This document shows, piece by piece, positions 1-6,195 of a stretch of 6,361 nt of DNA. Every line of letters starts with the position of its first letter. Position 1 is the first letter of the stretch. Made by a program: the position numbers and the translations under genes. Origin of the DNA: DASQFD01 sp035633255 (GTDB lineage Bacteria; Actinomycetota; Actinomycetes; Actinomycetales; Dermatophilaceae); NCBI GenBank assembly GCA_035633255.1, contig DASQFD010000075.1, positions 1 to 6,361 of the forward strand. The letters are read 5' to 3'. The notes below the pieces were generated by a model, which had not been told where the DNA came from, did not search any database, and saw only the letters and a list, made by a program, of their open reading frames with translations.

Positions 1-552
1 GGCCCGCTCACTCCCGCCCAGGTCGCTGGGTACCTGGCCAAGTACGCCACCAAGGACGCCACCACCATCCTCGGCGACCGGCACACCCGGCCCCACCTGG
101 CCGCGATCCGCGCCACCGCGCACCAGCTCCACGCCCGCGCGCTCGCCGCCCACGGGCTCGACTCCCCGTACGCCCTGCTCGGTAAGTGGGCGCCGATGCT
201 CGGGTTCCGCGGGCACTTCTCCACCAAGTCCCGCCGCTACTCGATCACCCTCGGCGCGCTGCGCCGGGCCCGGCACCGCTGGCAGGCCCTGGCCGCCCAG
301 TCGCGGCGCACGGGCACCCCCTTGGACACCGCCGACCTCGAGGAACGCCTCCTCGCAGACGACGACCAGGAAACCACGCTCGTCATCGGCTCCTGGGCCT
401 ACGCCGGCACCGGATGGCGCGACACCACCGAACACGCTCTCGCCCTCGCCACCGCCGCCCGAGCACGCGAACACCACCAATGGCAGGCAGCGCGAACGCA
501 CGGGACTCACGACAGGAGGAACGGGAGATGGCACGAGGACGCCGAGGCGTGA
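1..552 (+). CDS. Replication initiator protein, RepSA-like, C-terminal part
   Basis: An open frame enters from the left edge in frame 1 and stops at 550-552, giving the last 183 residues. The stretch VAGYLAKYATKDA at residues 8-20 is characteristic of actinomycete plasmid and AICE replication initiators. The pattern YLAKY fits motif 3 (Y-x-x-K) of rolling-circle initiators, which would make Y11 of this fragment the candidate nicking tyrosine and K14 its partner lysine; that assignment is inference. Further on, GKWAPMLGFRGHFSTKSRRYS (residues about 61-81) is another conserved-looking block of this family. Such proteins nick the origin of the excised circular element and start rolling-circle replication. 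The 5' part, with the HUH metal-binding motif, lies outside the window. The gene overlaps the downstream xis-like gene by 25 bp, suggesting one transcript. The apparent frame starting at 186 with its own ATG is not this gene. Confidence 0.85.
   Translation, partial: GPLTPAQVAGYLAKYATKDATTILGDRHTRPHLAAIRATAHQLHARALAAHGLDSPYALLGKWAPMLGFRGHFSTKSRRYSITLGALRRARHRWQALAAQSRRTGTPLDTADLEERLLADDDQETTLVIGSWAYAGTGWRDTTEHALALATAARAREHHQWQAARTHGTHDRRNGRWHEDAEA
514..519 (+). promoter_or_regulatory. Ribosome binding site of the xis-like gene
   Basis: AGGAGG lies 8 nt upstream of the ATG at 528, inside the end of the rep frame. It is a near-ideal Shine-Dalgarno sequence and decides the start of the excisionase-like gene over the upstream in-frame ATG at 186. 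Confidence 0.8.
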
Positions 553-758
553 CCCTGCCGGTGGTAGTGGCGGACGGAGAACCGTTGCCCGTGCTGTTGA
601 CCAGCATGCAGGTGGCGAAAGCGCTCCAGGTCAGCCCCTCGACGCTCTGCCGCTGGCGCACTACGGGCTACGGGCCGCGAGTGTTCTGGGTGACCCCGGA
701 CAGCCCGCGCTACCTCGCGGCCGACGTCATCGGCTGGTTGGAAGAAGTCGGGGCATGA
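528..758 (+). CDS. xis: Excisionase-like winged HTH protein (Xis)
   Basis: This is a 76-residue basic protein. A helix-turn-helix of the MerR/excisionase (HTH_17) type is visible at about residues 24-50, with the pattern LTSMQVAKALQVS followed by STLCRWRTTGYGPR. A short wing follows, and then the typical ending YLAADVIGWLEE at 62-73. Proteins of this size between rep and int in AICEs bind the att region and steer the integrase towards excision; they act on DNA in the cytoplasm. The start is set by a strong AGGAGG 8 nt upstream. It overlaps rep by 25 bp and its stop overlaps the integrase ATG (ATGA at 755-758), so the three genes are probably co-transcribed and xis-int translationally coupled. 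Family membership is clear; the excisionase role rests on size and position, and a transcriptional regulator role is the alternative. Confidence 0.8.
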   Translation: MARGRRGVTLPVVVADGEPLPVLLTSMQVAKALQVSPSTLCRWRTTGYGPRVFWVTPDSPRYLAADVIGWLEEVGA

Positions 759-1831
759 CGGTCATCAAACTGCCGAGCGGACGGTGGCAGGCGCGGCTGA
801 AGGTAGGACGTGAGTACGCCGGCACCCGGACCTTCGACACCAAGGCGCAGGCTGCGGCGTGGCTCGCCCGGGAGCGCGCCGCCGCAGCTGGCGGGGTGGA
901 TCCGCGAGCCGGTCGGGCCCCGGTCGGCACGCTGCTGCCGCAATGGTTGGAGGAACGACAGCACACCGTCGCCGCGAAGACCTACGTGGCCGATGCAGCG
1001 ATCGCGCGGTTGACCCCGAAGTGGTTCGCGGTGTTGCAGGTGCGCGCGGTAAGCGACCGGGAGGTGACGCGCGTATTGGTGGCGCTGGCCAAGAGCGGTC
1101 TGGCGGAGACCTCAGTGCGCCGGTACCGGGCGTCATTGTCGTCTTTCTTCGCATGGGCGGTCCGGGAGCGGCTGATCGCAAGCAACCCGGTGACGGTGAC
1201 ACGCACGCCGAAGGGCCATGACCCCCGCACCGAGATGCAGCCGTTCTCCGAGGACGAGTTGTTTGCGTTCGTCGAACGGGTGCGGAAGTTCGACGACCGC
1301 CTCGCCGACGTGCTGCTGGTTGCCGGTTGGACCGGACTGCGCTGGTCCGAACTGCGGGAGGTCCGGGTCCGCGACCTGACCGAGGTTCCCGTGCCGGGCT
1401 TGCTCGTGCGGCGGGCCGCCCCCGAAGGCGTGAGGGTGAAAACGACCAAGTCCGCGAAGTCCCGGCGCGTGCCGCTGACGGACGTGGTTCTGCCGGTGGT
1501 TCGTGCATGTGCGACGGGGAAGAGCGGGGGCGAGCTGCTCTTCACCACCGAGGGGGGCGCTCGGCTGCACGCCAGCTGGGTGAAGCGCAAGGTTCGGTGG
1601 GCGGCCATCGCCCAGGGACGGCGGATCCATGACCTTCGGCACACGGCCGCGTGCTTGTGGCTGTCGCGGGGAGTCGACCCGGTGACGGTGCAGGCCTGGA
1701 TGGGACACTCGTCGATGGCGACGACGAACCTGTACCTGCACTACCTCGGAAGCGCCGCCGACGTTGTCGCGTTGGATCGTCTCAACACCCGGGGGTACTC
1801 GGGGGGTACTGGCGCGGGAGCTGGGTCGTGA
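755..1831 (+). CDS. int: Tyrosine recombinase, site-specific integrase of the AICE
   Basis: A 358-residue protein of normal length for a phage/AICE integrase. The N-terminal arm-binding-like part (GRWQARLKVGREYAGTRTFDTK, residues about 9-30) is followed by a SAM-like core-binding domain (about 55-155) and the catalytic domain (about 160-345). Catalytic candidates are R196 in TGLRWSEL, K229 or K232 in VKTTKSAKSRRVPL, H292 and R295 in IHDLRH, H318 in MGHSS, and nucleophile Y327 in TTNLYLHY (Y330 less likely). All parts of the R-K-H-R-H-Y set are present, so the enzyme looks active. It would integrate and excise the element by recombining attP with the tRNA-Ala attB. The ATG overlaps the xis stop as ATGA; upstream there is only a weak GGAAG, so translation is probably coupled. 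The last about 15 residues are Gly-rich and encoded by the GGTACT repeat region next to the att site. Confidence 0.95.
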   Translation: MTVIKLPSGRWQARLKVGREYAGTRTFDTKAQAAAWLARERAAAAGGVDPRAGRAPVGTLLPQWLEERQHTVAAKTYVADAAIARLTPKWFAVLQVRAVSDREVTRVLVALAKSGLAETSVRRYRASLSSFFAWAVRERLIASNPVTVTRTPKGHDPRTEMQPFSEDELFAFVERVRKFDDRLADVLLVAGWTGLRWSELREVRVRDLTEVPVPGLLVRRAAPEGVRVKTTKSAKSRRVPLTDVVLPVVRACATGKSGGELLFTTEGGARLHASWVKRKVRWAAIAQGRRIHDLRHTAACLWLSRGVDPVTVQAWMGHSSMATTNLYLHYLGSAADVVALDRLNTRGYSGGTGAGAGS

Positions 1832-1850
1832 CGCCCGGGGGGGGAGTACC
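1791..1850. repeat. GGTACT repeats beside the att site, candidate arm-type sites
   Basis: GGGGGTACT occurs at 1791-1799 and again at 1802-1810, an 11-bp period close to one helical turn. The inverted core AGTACC follows at 1845-1850. The first two copies lie within the last codons of int, the third in the int-tRNA gap. Short direct and inverted repeats flanking an att core are typical binding sites for the integrase N-terminal domain or the excisionase. Binding is inferred from position and spacing only. Confidence 0.45.
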
Positions 1851-1884
1851 TCAGTATCAGTCCTGGTGAGCGGCGGTGGCCGCG

Positions 1885-1960
<76 letters not shown>

Positions 1961-1974
1961 GAGTGCGACGGCAA

Positions 1975-2003
1975 CGATAACACCACGCCGACGAGGGCCG
2001 GAA
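1975..2003 (-). promoter_or_regulatory. Possible promoter of tRNA-Ala
   Basis: On the minus strand TTATCG (1975-1980) could serve as a -10 about 15 nt upstream of the tRNA 5' end. The hexamer 17 bp further upstream, TTCCGG (1998-2003), matches a -35 poorly. This is weak evidence, given because the gene needs a promoter in this short region. Confidence 0.25.
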
Positions 2004-2012
2004 ACCGATCGC

Positions 2013-2029
2013 CGGCGACGATGTCGCCG
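2013..2029. repeat. Perfect 7-bp inverted repeat, candidate operator
   Basis: CGGCGAC, a GAT spacer and GTCGCCG form a perfect inverted repeat about 46-62 bp upstream of the predicted transporter start. A second, smaller one (GGCCG-ATTC-CGGCC) lies at 2038-2051. They sit between the tRNA promoter region and the -10 candidate of the transporter gene. In DNA this GC-rich, short palindromes arise often by chance. Confidence 0.3.
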
Positions 2030-2061
2030 CTGGTCACGGCCGATTCCGGCCCGCCGCGTCC

Positions 2062-2067
2062 TACCCT
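2062..2067 (+). promoter_or_regulatory. -10 box candidate for a leaderless AI-2E transporter mRNA
   Basis: TACCCT fits the actinobacterial -10 pattern TANNNT and ends 7 nt before the ATG at 2075, so transcription would begin at or next to that ATG. No Shine-Dalgarno precedes this ATG. No good -35 is seen 17-18 bp upstream. Confidence 0.4.
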
Positions 2068-2074
2068 GACGGAC

Positions 2075-3397
2075 ATGCGCCTCCGCCTTAACCGCCTCGC
2101 GCCGACCACCCGAACGCGCACGACCGCCGACCCCTCCGACATACCTCCGCTCATGGCTCCCGCGGCGAACGGGACGCCGCACTACGCGCCCGGGGACGTC
2201 CGTCGCCCGGCCGAGTGGTCGGTGCCCATGGGGGTGCGGACGGCGAGCGAGTGGGCGTGGCGCGCCATCGTCATCGGGGTCGTGCTCTACGCCGTCCTGT
2301 GGCTGCTCGGTTTCCTCTCCGAGATCGTCGTCCCGGTCGTCATCGCCGCACTCCTCTGTGCGCTGCTTCAGCCGATCACCGGCGCGCTCTCCCGGGTCAT
2401 GCCGCGCGGCGCCGCCGCCGGCGTCACCCTCGTCGGCACCATCGCGCTGGTGTCCGGGATGCTGTCCTTCGTCGGCACCCAGTTCCTCGACCAGTTCAGC
2501 GGCATCCGGGACCAGGTCCTCCAGGGCTACGACGAGGTCCGCGCGTGGCTGCGGGGCGTCGGCGTCAGCGACAACCAGCTCGACCGGTGGGTCACGCAGG
2601 CCCGTGAGCAGCTCTCCGAGGGCGGCGGCCTGGGCCAGACTGCCGCCCAGGCCGGCCTCACGGCGACCCACCTGATCGCCGGCTTCTTCATCGTGCTGTT
2701 CTCGCTCTTCTTCTTCCTCTACGACGGCCGCTCCATCTGGGCCTGGCTGGTCCGGCTCTTCCCCCGCGGTGCGCGCGCGAGGGTGCACTCCTCCGGCCTG
2801 GTCGCGTGGAGCCAGCTGTCGGCCTTCACCCGGGCCACGGTCGTGGTCGCCGCCGTCGACGCGCTCGGCATCGGGATCGGCGCCGCCGTCCTGGGCGTGC
2901 CCTTCGCCTCGGGCATCGGCGTGCTCGTCTTCTTCGGGGCGTTCATCCCGCTCATCGGCGCGACGCTGTCCGGCGCCGTGGCGGTGCTCCTGGCGCTGGT
3001 CTCGCTCGGCCCGATCTCGGCGCTGATCATGCTGGGCATCATCATCGCGGTGCAGCAGCTCGAGGCGCACGTGCTCCAGCCGTTCCTGCTGGGGCGGGCG
3101 GTGCGGGTGCATCCGTTGTCGATCATCCTGGCCATCGCCGCCGGCGTCGCGGTCGCCGGGATCGTCGGCGCCCTCATCGCCGTCCCCCTGGTCGCGATGC
3201 TCAACGCCGTGGGCCACCACCTCCTCGACACCGAGGAGGAGGATCCGCAGCGGGCCGACGACCTGCTCACCCCGCCCGAGCTGGCGGAGGTGGAGGCGGG
3301 CGTCGCCGAGGAGCAGCGGATCGAGCAGCGGCAGGTGCAGGACGCGGCAGCGGTGCCCGAGCTCGCGCGACCGGCGGCGGGCGAACCGCCCGCGTGA
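2075..3397 (+). CDS. AI-2E family transporter (PerM/TqsA-type membrane protein)
   Basis: A 440-residue polytopic membrane protein. After a hydrophilic N-terminus (about 1-55) come hydrophobic segments at about 62-82, 84-100, 113-135, 198-218, 251-275, 280-310, 313-327 and 346-378. The region 136-197 is a long soluble stretch rich in polar residues, as usual between the third and fourth TM of this family. Family hallmarks near the C-terminus are GAFIPLIGATLSG (288-300), QQLEAHVLQPFLLGRAVRVH (327-346) and the Gly-rich GVAVAGIVGALIAVPLV stretch (357-373). The tail (384-440) is acidic and Glu/Gln/Ala-rich. The substrate cannot be told; members have been linked to autoinducer-2 export or Na+/H+ exchange. 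Start choice is uncertain. ATG 2075 is favoured by a TANNNT box 7 nt upstream, but ATG 2153 is possible since codons between them include rarer ones (CTT, CGA, ATA, CCT). The ATG at 2021 falls in the inverted repeat and is unlikely. Confidence 0.9.
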   Translation: MRLRLNRLAPTTRTRTTADPSDIPPLMAPAANGTPHYAPGDVRRPAEWSVPMGVRTASEWAWRAIVIGVVLYAVLWLLGFLSEIVVPVVIAALLCALLQPITGALSRVMPRGAAAGVTLVGTIALVSGMLSFVGTQFLDQFSGIRDQVLQGYDEVRAWLRGVGVSDNQLDRWVTQAREQLSEGGGLGQTAAQAGLTATHLIAGFFIVLFSLFFFLYDGRSIWAWLVRLFPRGARARVHSSGLVAWSQLSAFTRATVVVAAVDALGIGIGAAVLGVPFASGIGVLVFFGAFIPLIGATLSGAVAVLLALVSLGPISALIMLGIIIAVQQLEAHVLQPFLLGRAVRVHPLSIILAIAAGVAVAGIVGALIAVPLVAMLNAVGHHLLDTEEEDPQRADDLLTPPELAEVEAGVAEEQRIEQRQVQDAAAVPELARPAAGEPPA

Positions 3398-3406
3398 CCC
3401 TGCCCC

Positions 3407-4504
3407 TCAGGCGCCGGCGGCCCGGCGGGGGCGGGCGGCCGGCCCGGGGTATGCCGTGCCGTCGCCGCCGTCCTCGGCTGCCTCGTCGCTGAGGGCGGAG
3501 GGAGGGAGCCCGGCGCCGGAGGTGCCGAAGGCGCTGGAGGTGCCGAAGGCGCTGGAGGTGCCGAAGGCGCCGCCGGGCGCGGGCACGCCGGGCAGGTCCG
3601 CGTCGGTCGGCTGTGGACGGGTGCGCGCCTTCGCCTTCATCGTGTAGGTGGGTCGCGGCACGGGCACGGGGTCCCACGTCAGGGGGATGTCGTCCTCGTC
3701 CACCTCGGGCCGGACCGTGACCACCGGCTCGGCGCCCTCGTCGCCCCGGGACGCCTCGGTGCCCGGACCGCCCGACGCCACCACGGCCGACGCCACGGCG
3801 CCCCCGGCGGTCGGTGCTGCCGCTGACGTCCCTGACGTCGCCGTCGCTGACGTCCCTGACGTCGGTGCCGTCGCTGACGTCCCCGACCTCGGTGCCGTCG
3901 TTGCCGTCGGCCCGGTCTGCGCCGTTCGCGCCGCCTCGGTGCCGGTGACTCCGCCCTGCCGGTGGGCGCGACGCGACGCGATCACGGCACGCCGTGCCTC
4001 GGCCTCGGCGCGCACCCCCGCGCGCAGCCAGAGGAAGCCGCCGACCGCGAGCAGTGCCGGGACGACCGGCGCCCAGGCACGCAGCACCCCGAAACCGGCC
4101 AGCGCCAAGAAGACCAGCGTGCCGACCAGCCCGACGAGCAAGGTGAGACCGCGGACCGACCGGCGCGGCCGCATCCGTGCCACGGAAGGGCGGGGGCCGC
4201 CCGCTCCGGGTGCCCGCTCCGGCTCGGCGCTCGTCGGGTGGGTCCCGGCGGGGGCGGCGCGACGCCCGCTCAGCGACGCCGAGAGGCGGCGCGGGAAACC
4301 GGGGGGCACGGAGGAGGCCGCCATCGGCGAGGTCAGTGGGACGCCGGGGCGCTCCTCGCGGCGGCCGAGGATGCGCAGCGACGCGGAGAGGGTGTCGACC
4401 GACCGGGCGGTGGCGAGGTGCTCACGCCGGCGCACCCAGAAGTGCACGAAGTAGGCGGCCCAGACCCCGACGATGACCAGGAAGATCAGGCTGCTCGGCT
4501 GCAC
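3407..4504 (-). CDS. glpR: SepX/GlpR-family membrane protein, gephyrin-like Glp receptor
   Basis: A 365-residue protein. TM1 is at about 5-23, followed by the conserved basic block RRREHLATARSVDTLSASLRIL (25-46). After a Pro/Ser/Arg-rich linker comes a pair of TMs at about 119-140 and 144-162, then a long Ala/Thr/Ser/Gly-rich, probably disordered tail. The tail carries the family motif WDPVPVPRPTYTMKAKA (277-293). Known members are SepX, a divisome component in Streptomyces, and GlpR, the membrane receptor for the gephyrin-like protein Glp in Corynebacterium. The same role is inferred here, supported by the glp-like gene at the start of the cluster. The symbol glpR does not mean the glycerol-3-phosphate repressor. 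The GTG start has no Shine-Dalgarno but a TANNNT box 6 nt upstream. Two low-complexity repeat tracts lie in the tail. The gene converges on the AI-2E gene with 9 bp between stops. Confidence 0.88.
   Translation of the reverse strand: MQPSSLIFLVIVGVWAAYFVHFWVRRREHLATARSVDTLSASLRILGRREERPGVPLTSPMAASSVPPGFPRRLSASLSGRRAAPAGTHPTSAEPERAPGAGGPRPSVARMRPRRSVRGLTLLVGLVGTLVFLALAGFGVLRAWAPVVPALLAVGGFLWLRAGVRAEAEARRAVIASRRAHRQGGVTGTEAARTAQTGPTATTAPRSGTSATAPTSGTSATATSGTSAAAPTAGGAVASAVVASGGPGTEASRGDEGAEPVVTVRPEVDEDDIPLTWDPVPVPRPTYTMKAKARTRPQPTDADLPGVPAPGGAFGTSSAFGTSSAFGTSGAGLPPSALSDEAAEDGGDGTAYPGPAARPRRAAGA
3518..3571 (-). repeat. Three 18-bp tandem repeats in the glpR 3' part
   Basis: The 18-bp unit GGAGGTGCCGAAGGCGCT (plus-strand reading) is present three times head to tail, with only the last base of the third copy changed. 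On the minus strand it encodes AFGTSS-type hexapeptides at residues about 313-329 of the protein. Near-perfect identity suggests recent slippage expansion, and copy number may vary between strains. Confidence 0.9.
3822..3891 (-). repeat. Degenerate tandem repeat in the glpR tail region
   Basis: GCTGACGTCCCTGACGTCG occurs at 3822-3840 and 3846-3864, with a variant copy at 3873-3891. Periods are 24 and 27 bp, both multiples of three. The minus strand reads as Ser-Gly-Thr-Ser-Ala-Thr units, about residues 205-230. Each exact copy contains the palindrome GACGTC twice. Confidence 0.8.
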
Positions 4505-4510
4505 GCACCG

Positions 4511-4516
4511 ACGGTA
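4511..4516 (-). promoter_or_regulatory. -10 box candidate for leaderless glpR transcription
   Basis: On the minus strand TACCGT fits TANNNT and ends 6 nt before the GTG start of glpR, placing the transcript start about at that codon. It sits in the 31-bp gap after the acetyltransferase stop. No convincing -35 is seen, and read-through from the upstream genes remains possible. Confidence 0.35.
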
Positions 4517-4535
4517 TGCGGGCCGCCGACCCTCG

Positions 4536-5228
4536 TTACGGACCTGTGACGGTGTGTCGCGGATGTGGCTGCTGTGAGAGCCGCCCGAGCCGCTCGGTCA
4601 GGCTCTCGCCGCCGAGGTCCTCGGTGGTCAGCGCGAAGGAGAGGTGGTCCCGCCAGGCGCCGTCGATGTGCAGCAGGTGGGGCCGCAACCCCTCCGCGCG
4701 GAAGCCCAGCTTGCGCACCACGGCCAGGCTGGCGACGTTCTCCGGGCGGATGTTGACCTCGATGCGGTGCAGGCCGAGCACGGCGAGGGCGTGGTCCCCG
4801 GCCACGGCCAGCGCCGTGGGGACCACCCCGCGCCCGGCCACGGACCGGCTCACCCAGTAGCCGGCCGCGCACGAGCGGAACGACCCCCACGTCACCGAGG
4901 CGAGGTTGACCTGCCCGACGAGGAGGCCGCCCACCTCGAGGGCGAAGGGCAGCATCCGGCCGGCGCGCGCCTCGTGCTCATAGTGCTCGACGAGCTGGCC
5001 GAAGGTCCGCCCGGGCTCACGCCGGTCCGGCGCGGTGGCGTCCCAGGGGGCGAGCCACTCGGCGTTGGTGCGGCGCACCGCGGCGTACCGCTCCGCGTCG
5101 CCGTGGGCCAGCGGCCGGAGCACGACCAGCTCGCCTCCCGGCGTGCGGCCCTGAAGCCGGAGCGGCCACTGCGGCGGTGGGCCCTCGGGGGCCGGAGCCC
5201 CCACCCGCCGCACCCACGGCCACGGCAT
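4536..5228 (-). CDS. GNAT acetyltransferase, RimJ-like
   Basis: A 230-residue GNAT-fold protein of the RimJ/RimL ribosomal-protein-alanine type. LVVLRPLAHGDAERYAAVRR (about 34-53) is the usual N-terminal strand-helix. The acetyl-CoA loop is SRSVAGRGVVPTAL (127-140, pattern R-x-x-G-x-G/A seen as AGRGVV). EVNIRPENVASLAVVRKLGF (157-176) is the conserved strand-helix with N164, and GLRPHLLHIDGAWRDHLSFAL (180-200) closes the domain. It would transfer acetyl from acetyl-CoA to an N-terminal or small-molecule amine; the substrate is unknown. The first 30 residues are a Pro/Trp/Arg-rich extension. The ATG overlaps the mogA stop by 1 bp (TGATG) and has GGGGAGG 9 nt upstream, so it belongs to the moco operon. 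An in-frame extension continues upstream through mogA but has no support. Confidence 0.9.
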   Translation of the reverse strand: MPWPWVRRVGAPAPEGPPPQWPLRLQGRTPGGELVVLRPLAHGDAERYAAVRRTNAEWLAPWDATAPDRREPGRTFGQLVEHYEHEARAGRMLPFALEVGGLLVGQVNLASVTWGSFRSCAAGYWVSRSVAGRGVVPTALAVAGDHALAVLGLHRIEVNIRPENVASLAVVRKLGFRAEGLRPHLLHIDGAWRDHLSFALTTEDLGGESLTERLGRLSQQPHPRHTVTGP

Positions 5229-5719
5229 CAGTGGTCGCCTCCCCGCAGCTGCGACAGGGCGTGGGGCAGCACCGCCCCCAGCACCTCCAGCGCGTCGCGC
5301 ACCCCGCCCGTGGACCCGGGCAGGTTGACCACGAGCGTGCTCCCCGCCACCCCGGCCAGCCCCCGGGAGAGCACCGCGGTGGGCACCCCCGCGGCCACCC
5401 CGGCGGCTCGCACCGCCTCGCCGATCCCGGGCACCGCCCGGTCGAGCAGGGGCGCGGTCGCCTCGGGGGTCCGGTCCAGGGGCCCCAGGCCGGTGCCCCC
5501 GGAGGTGAGCAGCAGGTCCGGTCGGGCGGCCAGGGCGGCGGCGAGCGCCTCGCCGACCTGCGGGCCGTCGGGCACCACCGTGGCGTCCGCGACGTCGGCG
5601 CCCCAGCCGCGCAGGGTGGAGACGGCCAGGGCACCGGCGCGGTCCGGATAGACCCCCGCCGCCGCCCGGGTCGAGCACGTCACGACCACGGCGCGAGCGC
5701 CGTCCAGCCGACCGCTCAC
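5228..5719 (-). CDS. mogA: MogA/MoaB-family molybdopterin adenylyltransferase
   Basis: A 163-residue single-domain MoCF-fold protein, close to the usual length of MoaB-type proteins. Seen in it are the molybdopterin-binding loop LTSGGTGLGP (71-80), the D82-R-TPEAT block (82-87; the Asp matches the conserved catalytic Asp of the family), VLSRGLAG (116-123) and the substrate-binding loop TLVVNLPGS (128-136). The family activates molybdopterin by adenylylation, before molybdate insertion by MoeA-type enzymes; it acts in the cytosol. The GTG start overlaps the moaC stop by 4 bp (GTGA), with GGAGG ending 5 nt upstream. Adenylyltransferase activity is inferred from the family; some MoaB-type proteins lack it. 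Confidence 0.92.
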   Translation of the reverse strand: MSGRLDGARAVVVTCSTRAAAGVYPDRAGALAVSTLRGWGADVADATVVPDGPQVGEALAAALAARPDLLLTSGGTGLGPLDRTPEATAPLLDRAVPGIGEAVRAAGVAAGVPTAVLSRGLAGVAGSTLVVNLPGSTGGVRDALEVLGAVLPHALSQLRGGDH

Positions 5720-6195
5720 GCCTCCCTCCAGTCCCCCGACCGGCCGCCCGACTTGGCGGTGACCCGCACGTCGGTGATCCGGGCGTGCCGGTCGAGGGCC
5801 TTGACCATGTCGACGAGGGCGAGGGCCGCGACGGCGACCGCGGTCAGCGCCTCCATCTCGATGCCGGTCCGGTCGGCCGTGCGGACGGTGGCGCTCAGGT
5901 CGACCCCGTCGTCGGCGATCACGACGTCCACCTCGGCGGCGTGCACGGCCACCGGGTGCGCCAGGGGCACCAGCTCCGGCGTCCGCTTCACCGCCTGTAT
6001 GCCGGCCAGCCGGGCCACGGCGAGCGCGTCGCCCTTGGGCACGGTCCCGGACCGCAGCGCCGCCACCGCGTCCGGGCCGAGGAGGACCCGGCCGGCGGCC
6101 CGCGCCTCCCGCGCGGTCACCGGCTTGGCGGAGACGTCGACCATGTGGACGGTCCCGTCCGCCCGGACGTGGGTCAGGCGCGGCTCATCGGGCAC
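5716..6195 (-). CDS. moaC: Cyclic pyranopterin monophosphate synthase MoaC
   Basis: A 159-residue protein, full length for MoaC. It converts 3',8-cyclo-7,8-dihydro-GTP into cyclic pyranopterin monophosphate, the first stable intermediate of molybdenum cofactor synthesis. Family blocks are all present: MVDVSAKPVT (18-27), KGDALAVARLAGIQAVKRT (54-72), ELVPLAHP (74-81, with H80), GIEMEALTAV (111-120), DMVKALDR (129-136) and KSGGRSGDW (148-156). Active-site candidates are K54, H80, E113/E115, D129, K132 and K148. The common Cys before the His (LCHP) is Ala here, which does not remove a known catalytic residue. The GTG at 6193-6195 is chosen because AGGA lies 8 nt upstream and the product then starts as MoaC usually does. 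An in-frame GTG at 6240 would add 15 residues unlike the family. It overlaps the upstream gene by 11 bp. Confidence 0.95.
   Translation of the reverse strand: MPDEPRLTHVRADGTVHMVDVSAKPVTAREARAAGRVLLGPDAVAALRSGTVPKGDALAVARLAGIQAVKRTPELVPLAHPVAVHAAEVDVVIADDGVDLSATVRTADRTGIEMEALTAVAVAALALVDMVKALDRHARITDVRVTAKSGGRSGDWREA

Noticed and set aside
186..527. In-frame 5' extension of the xis-like gene to ATG 186
   Set aside because: The extra 114 residues are Arg/Pro/His-rich out-of-frame translation of the rep gene; the strong ribosome binding site marks 528 as the start.
3412..3427. GC hairpin CGCCGG-CGGC-CCGGCG near the convergent stops, possible terminator
   Set aside because: The 6-bp stem lies inside the glpR 3' end and no T-run follows on either strand; such stems are common by chance at this GC content.
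3518..3571. Tandem repeat considered as a CRISPR-like array
   Set aside because: The units are 18 bp, directly abutting without spacers, in frame and encode a protein repeat.
3648..4454. 268-codon plus-strand frame opposite glpR
   Set aside because: It is antisense to a clear family member, and its composition follows the complement of the Ala/Thr-rich tail. No ribosome binding site or family resemblance.
4644..5651. 335-codon plus-strand frame opposite mogA and the acetyltransferase
   Set aside because: It is antisense to two genes with clear motifs and is low-complexity Pro/Arg/Ala-rich.
5229..5678. N-terminal extension of the acetyltransferase across mogA
   Set aside because: It is an Arg/Gly/Pro-rich shadow of mogA; the ATG at 5228 with a good ribosome binding site gives a complete GNAT domain.
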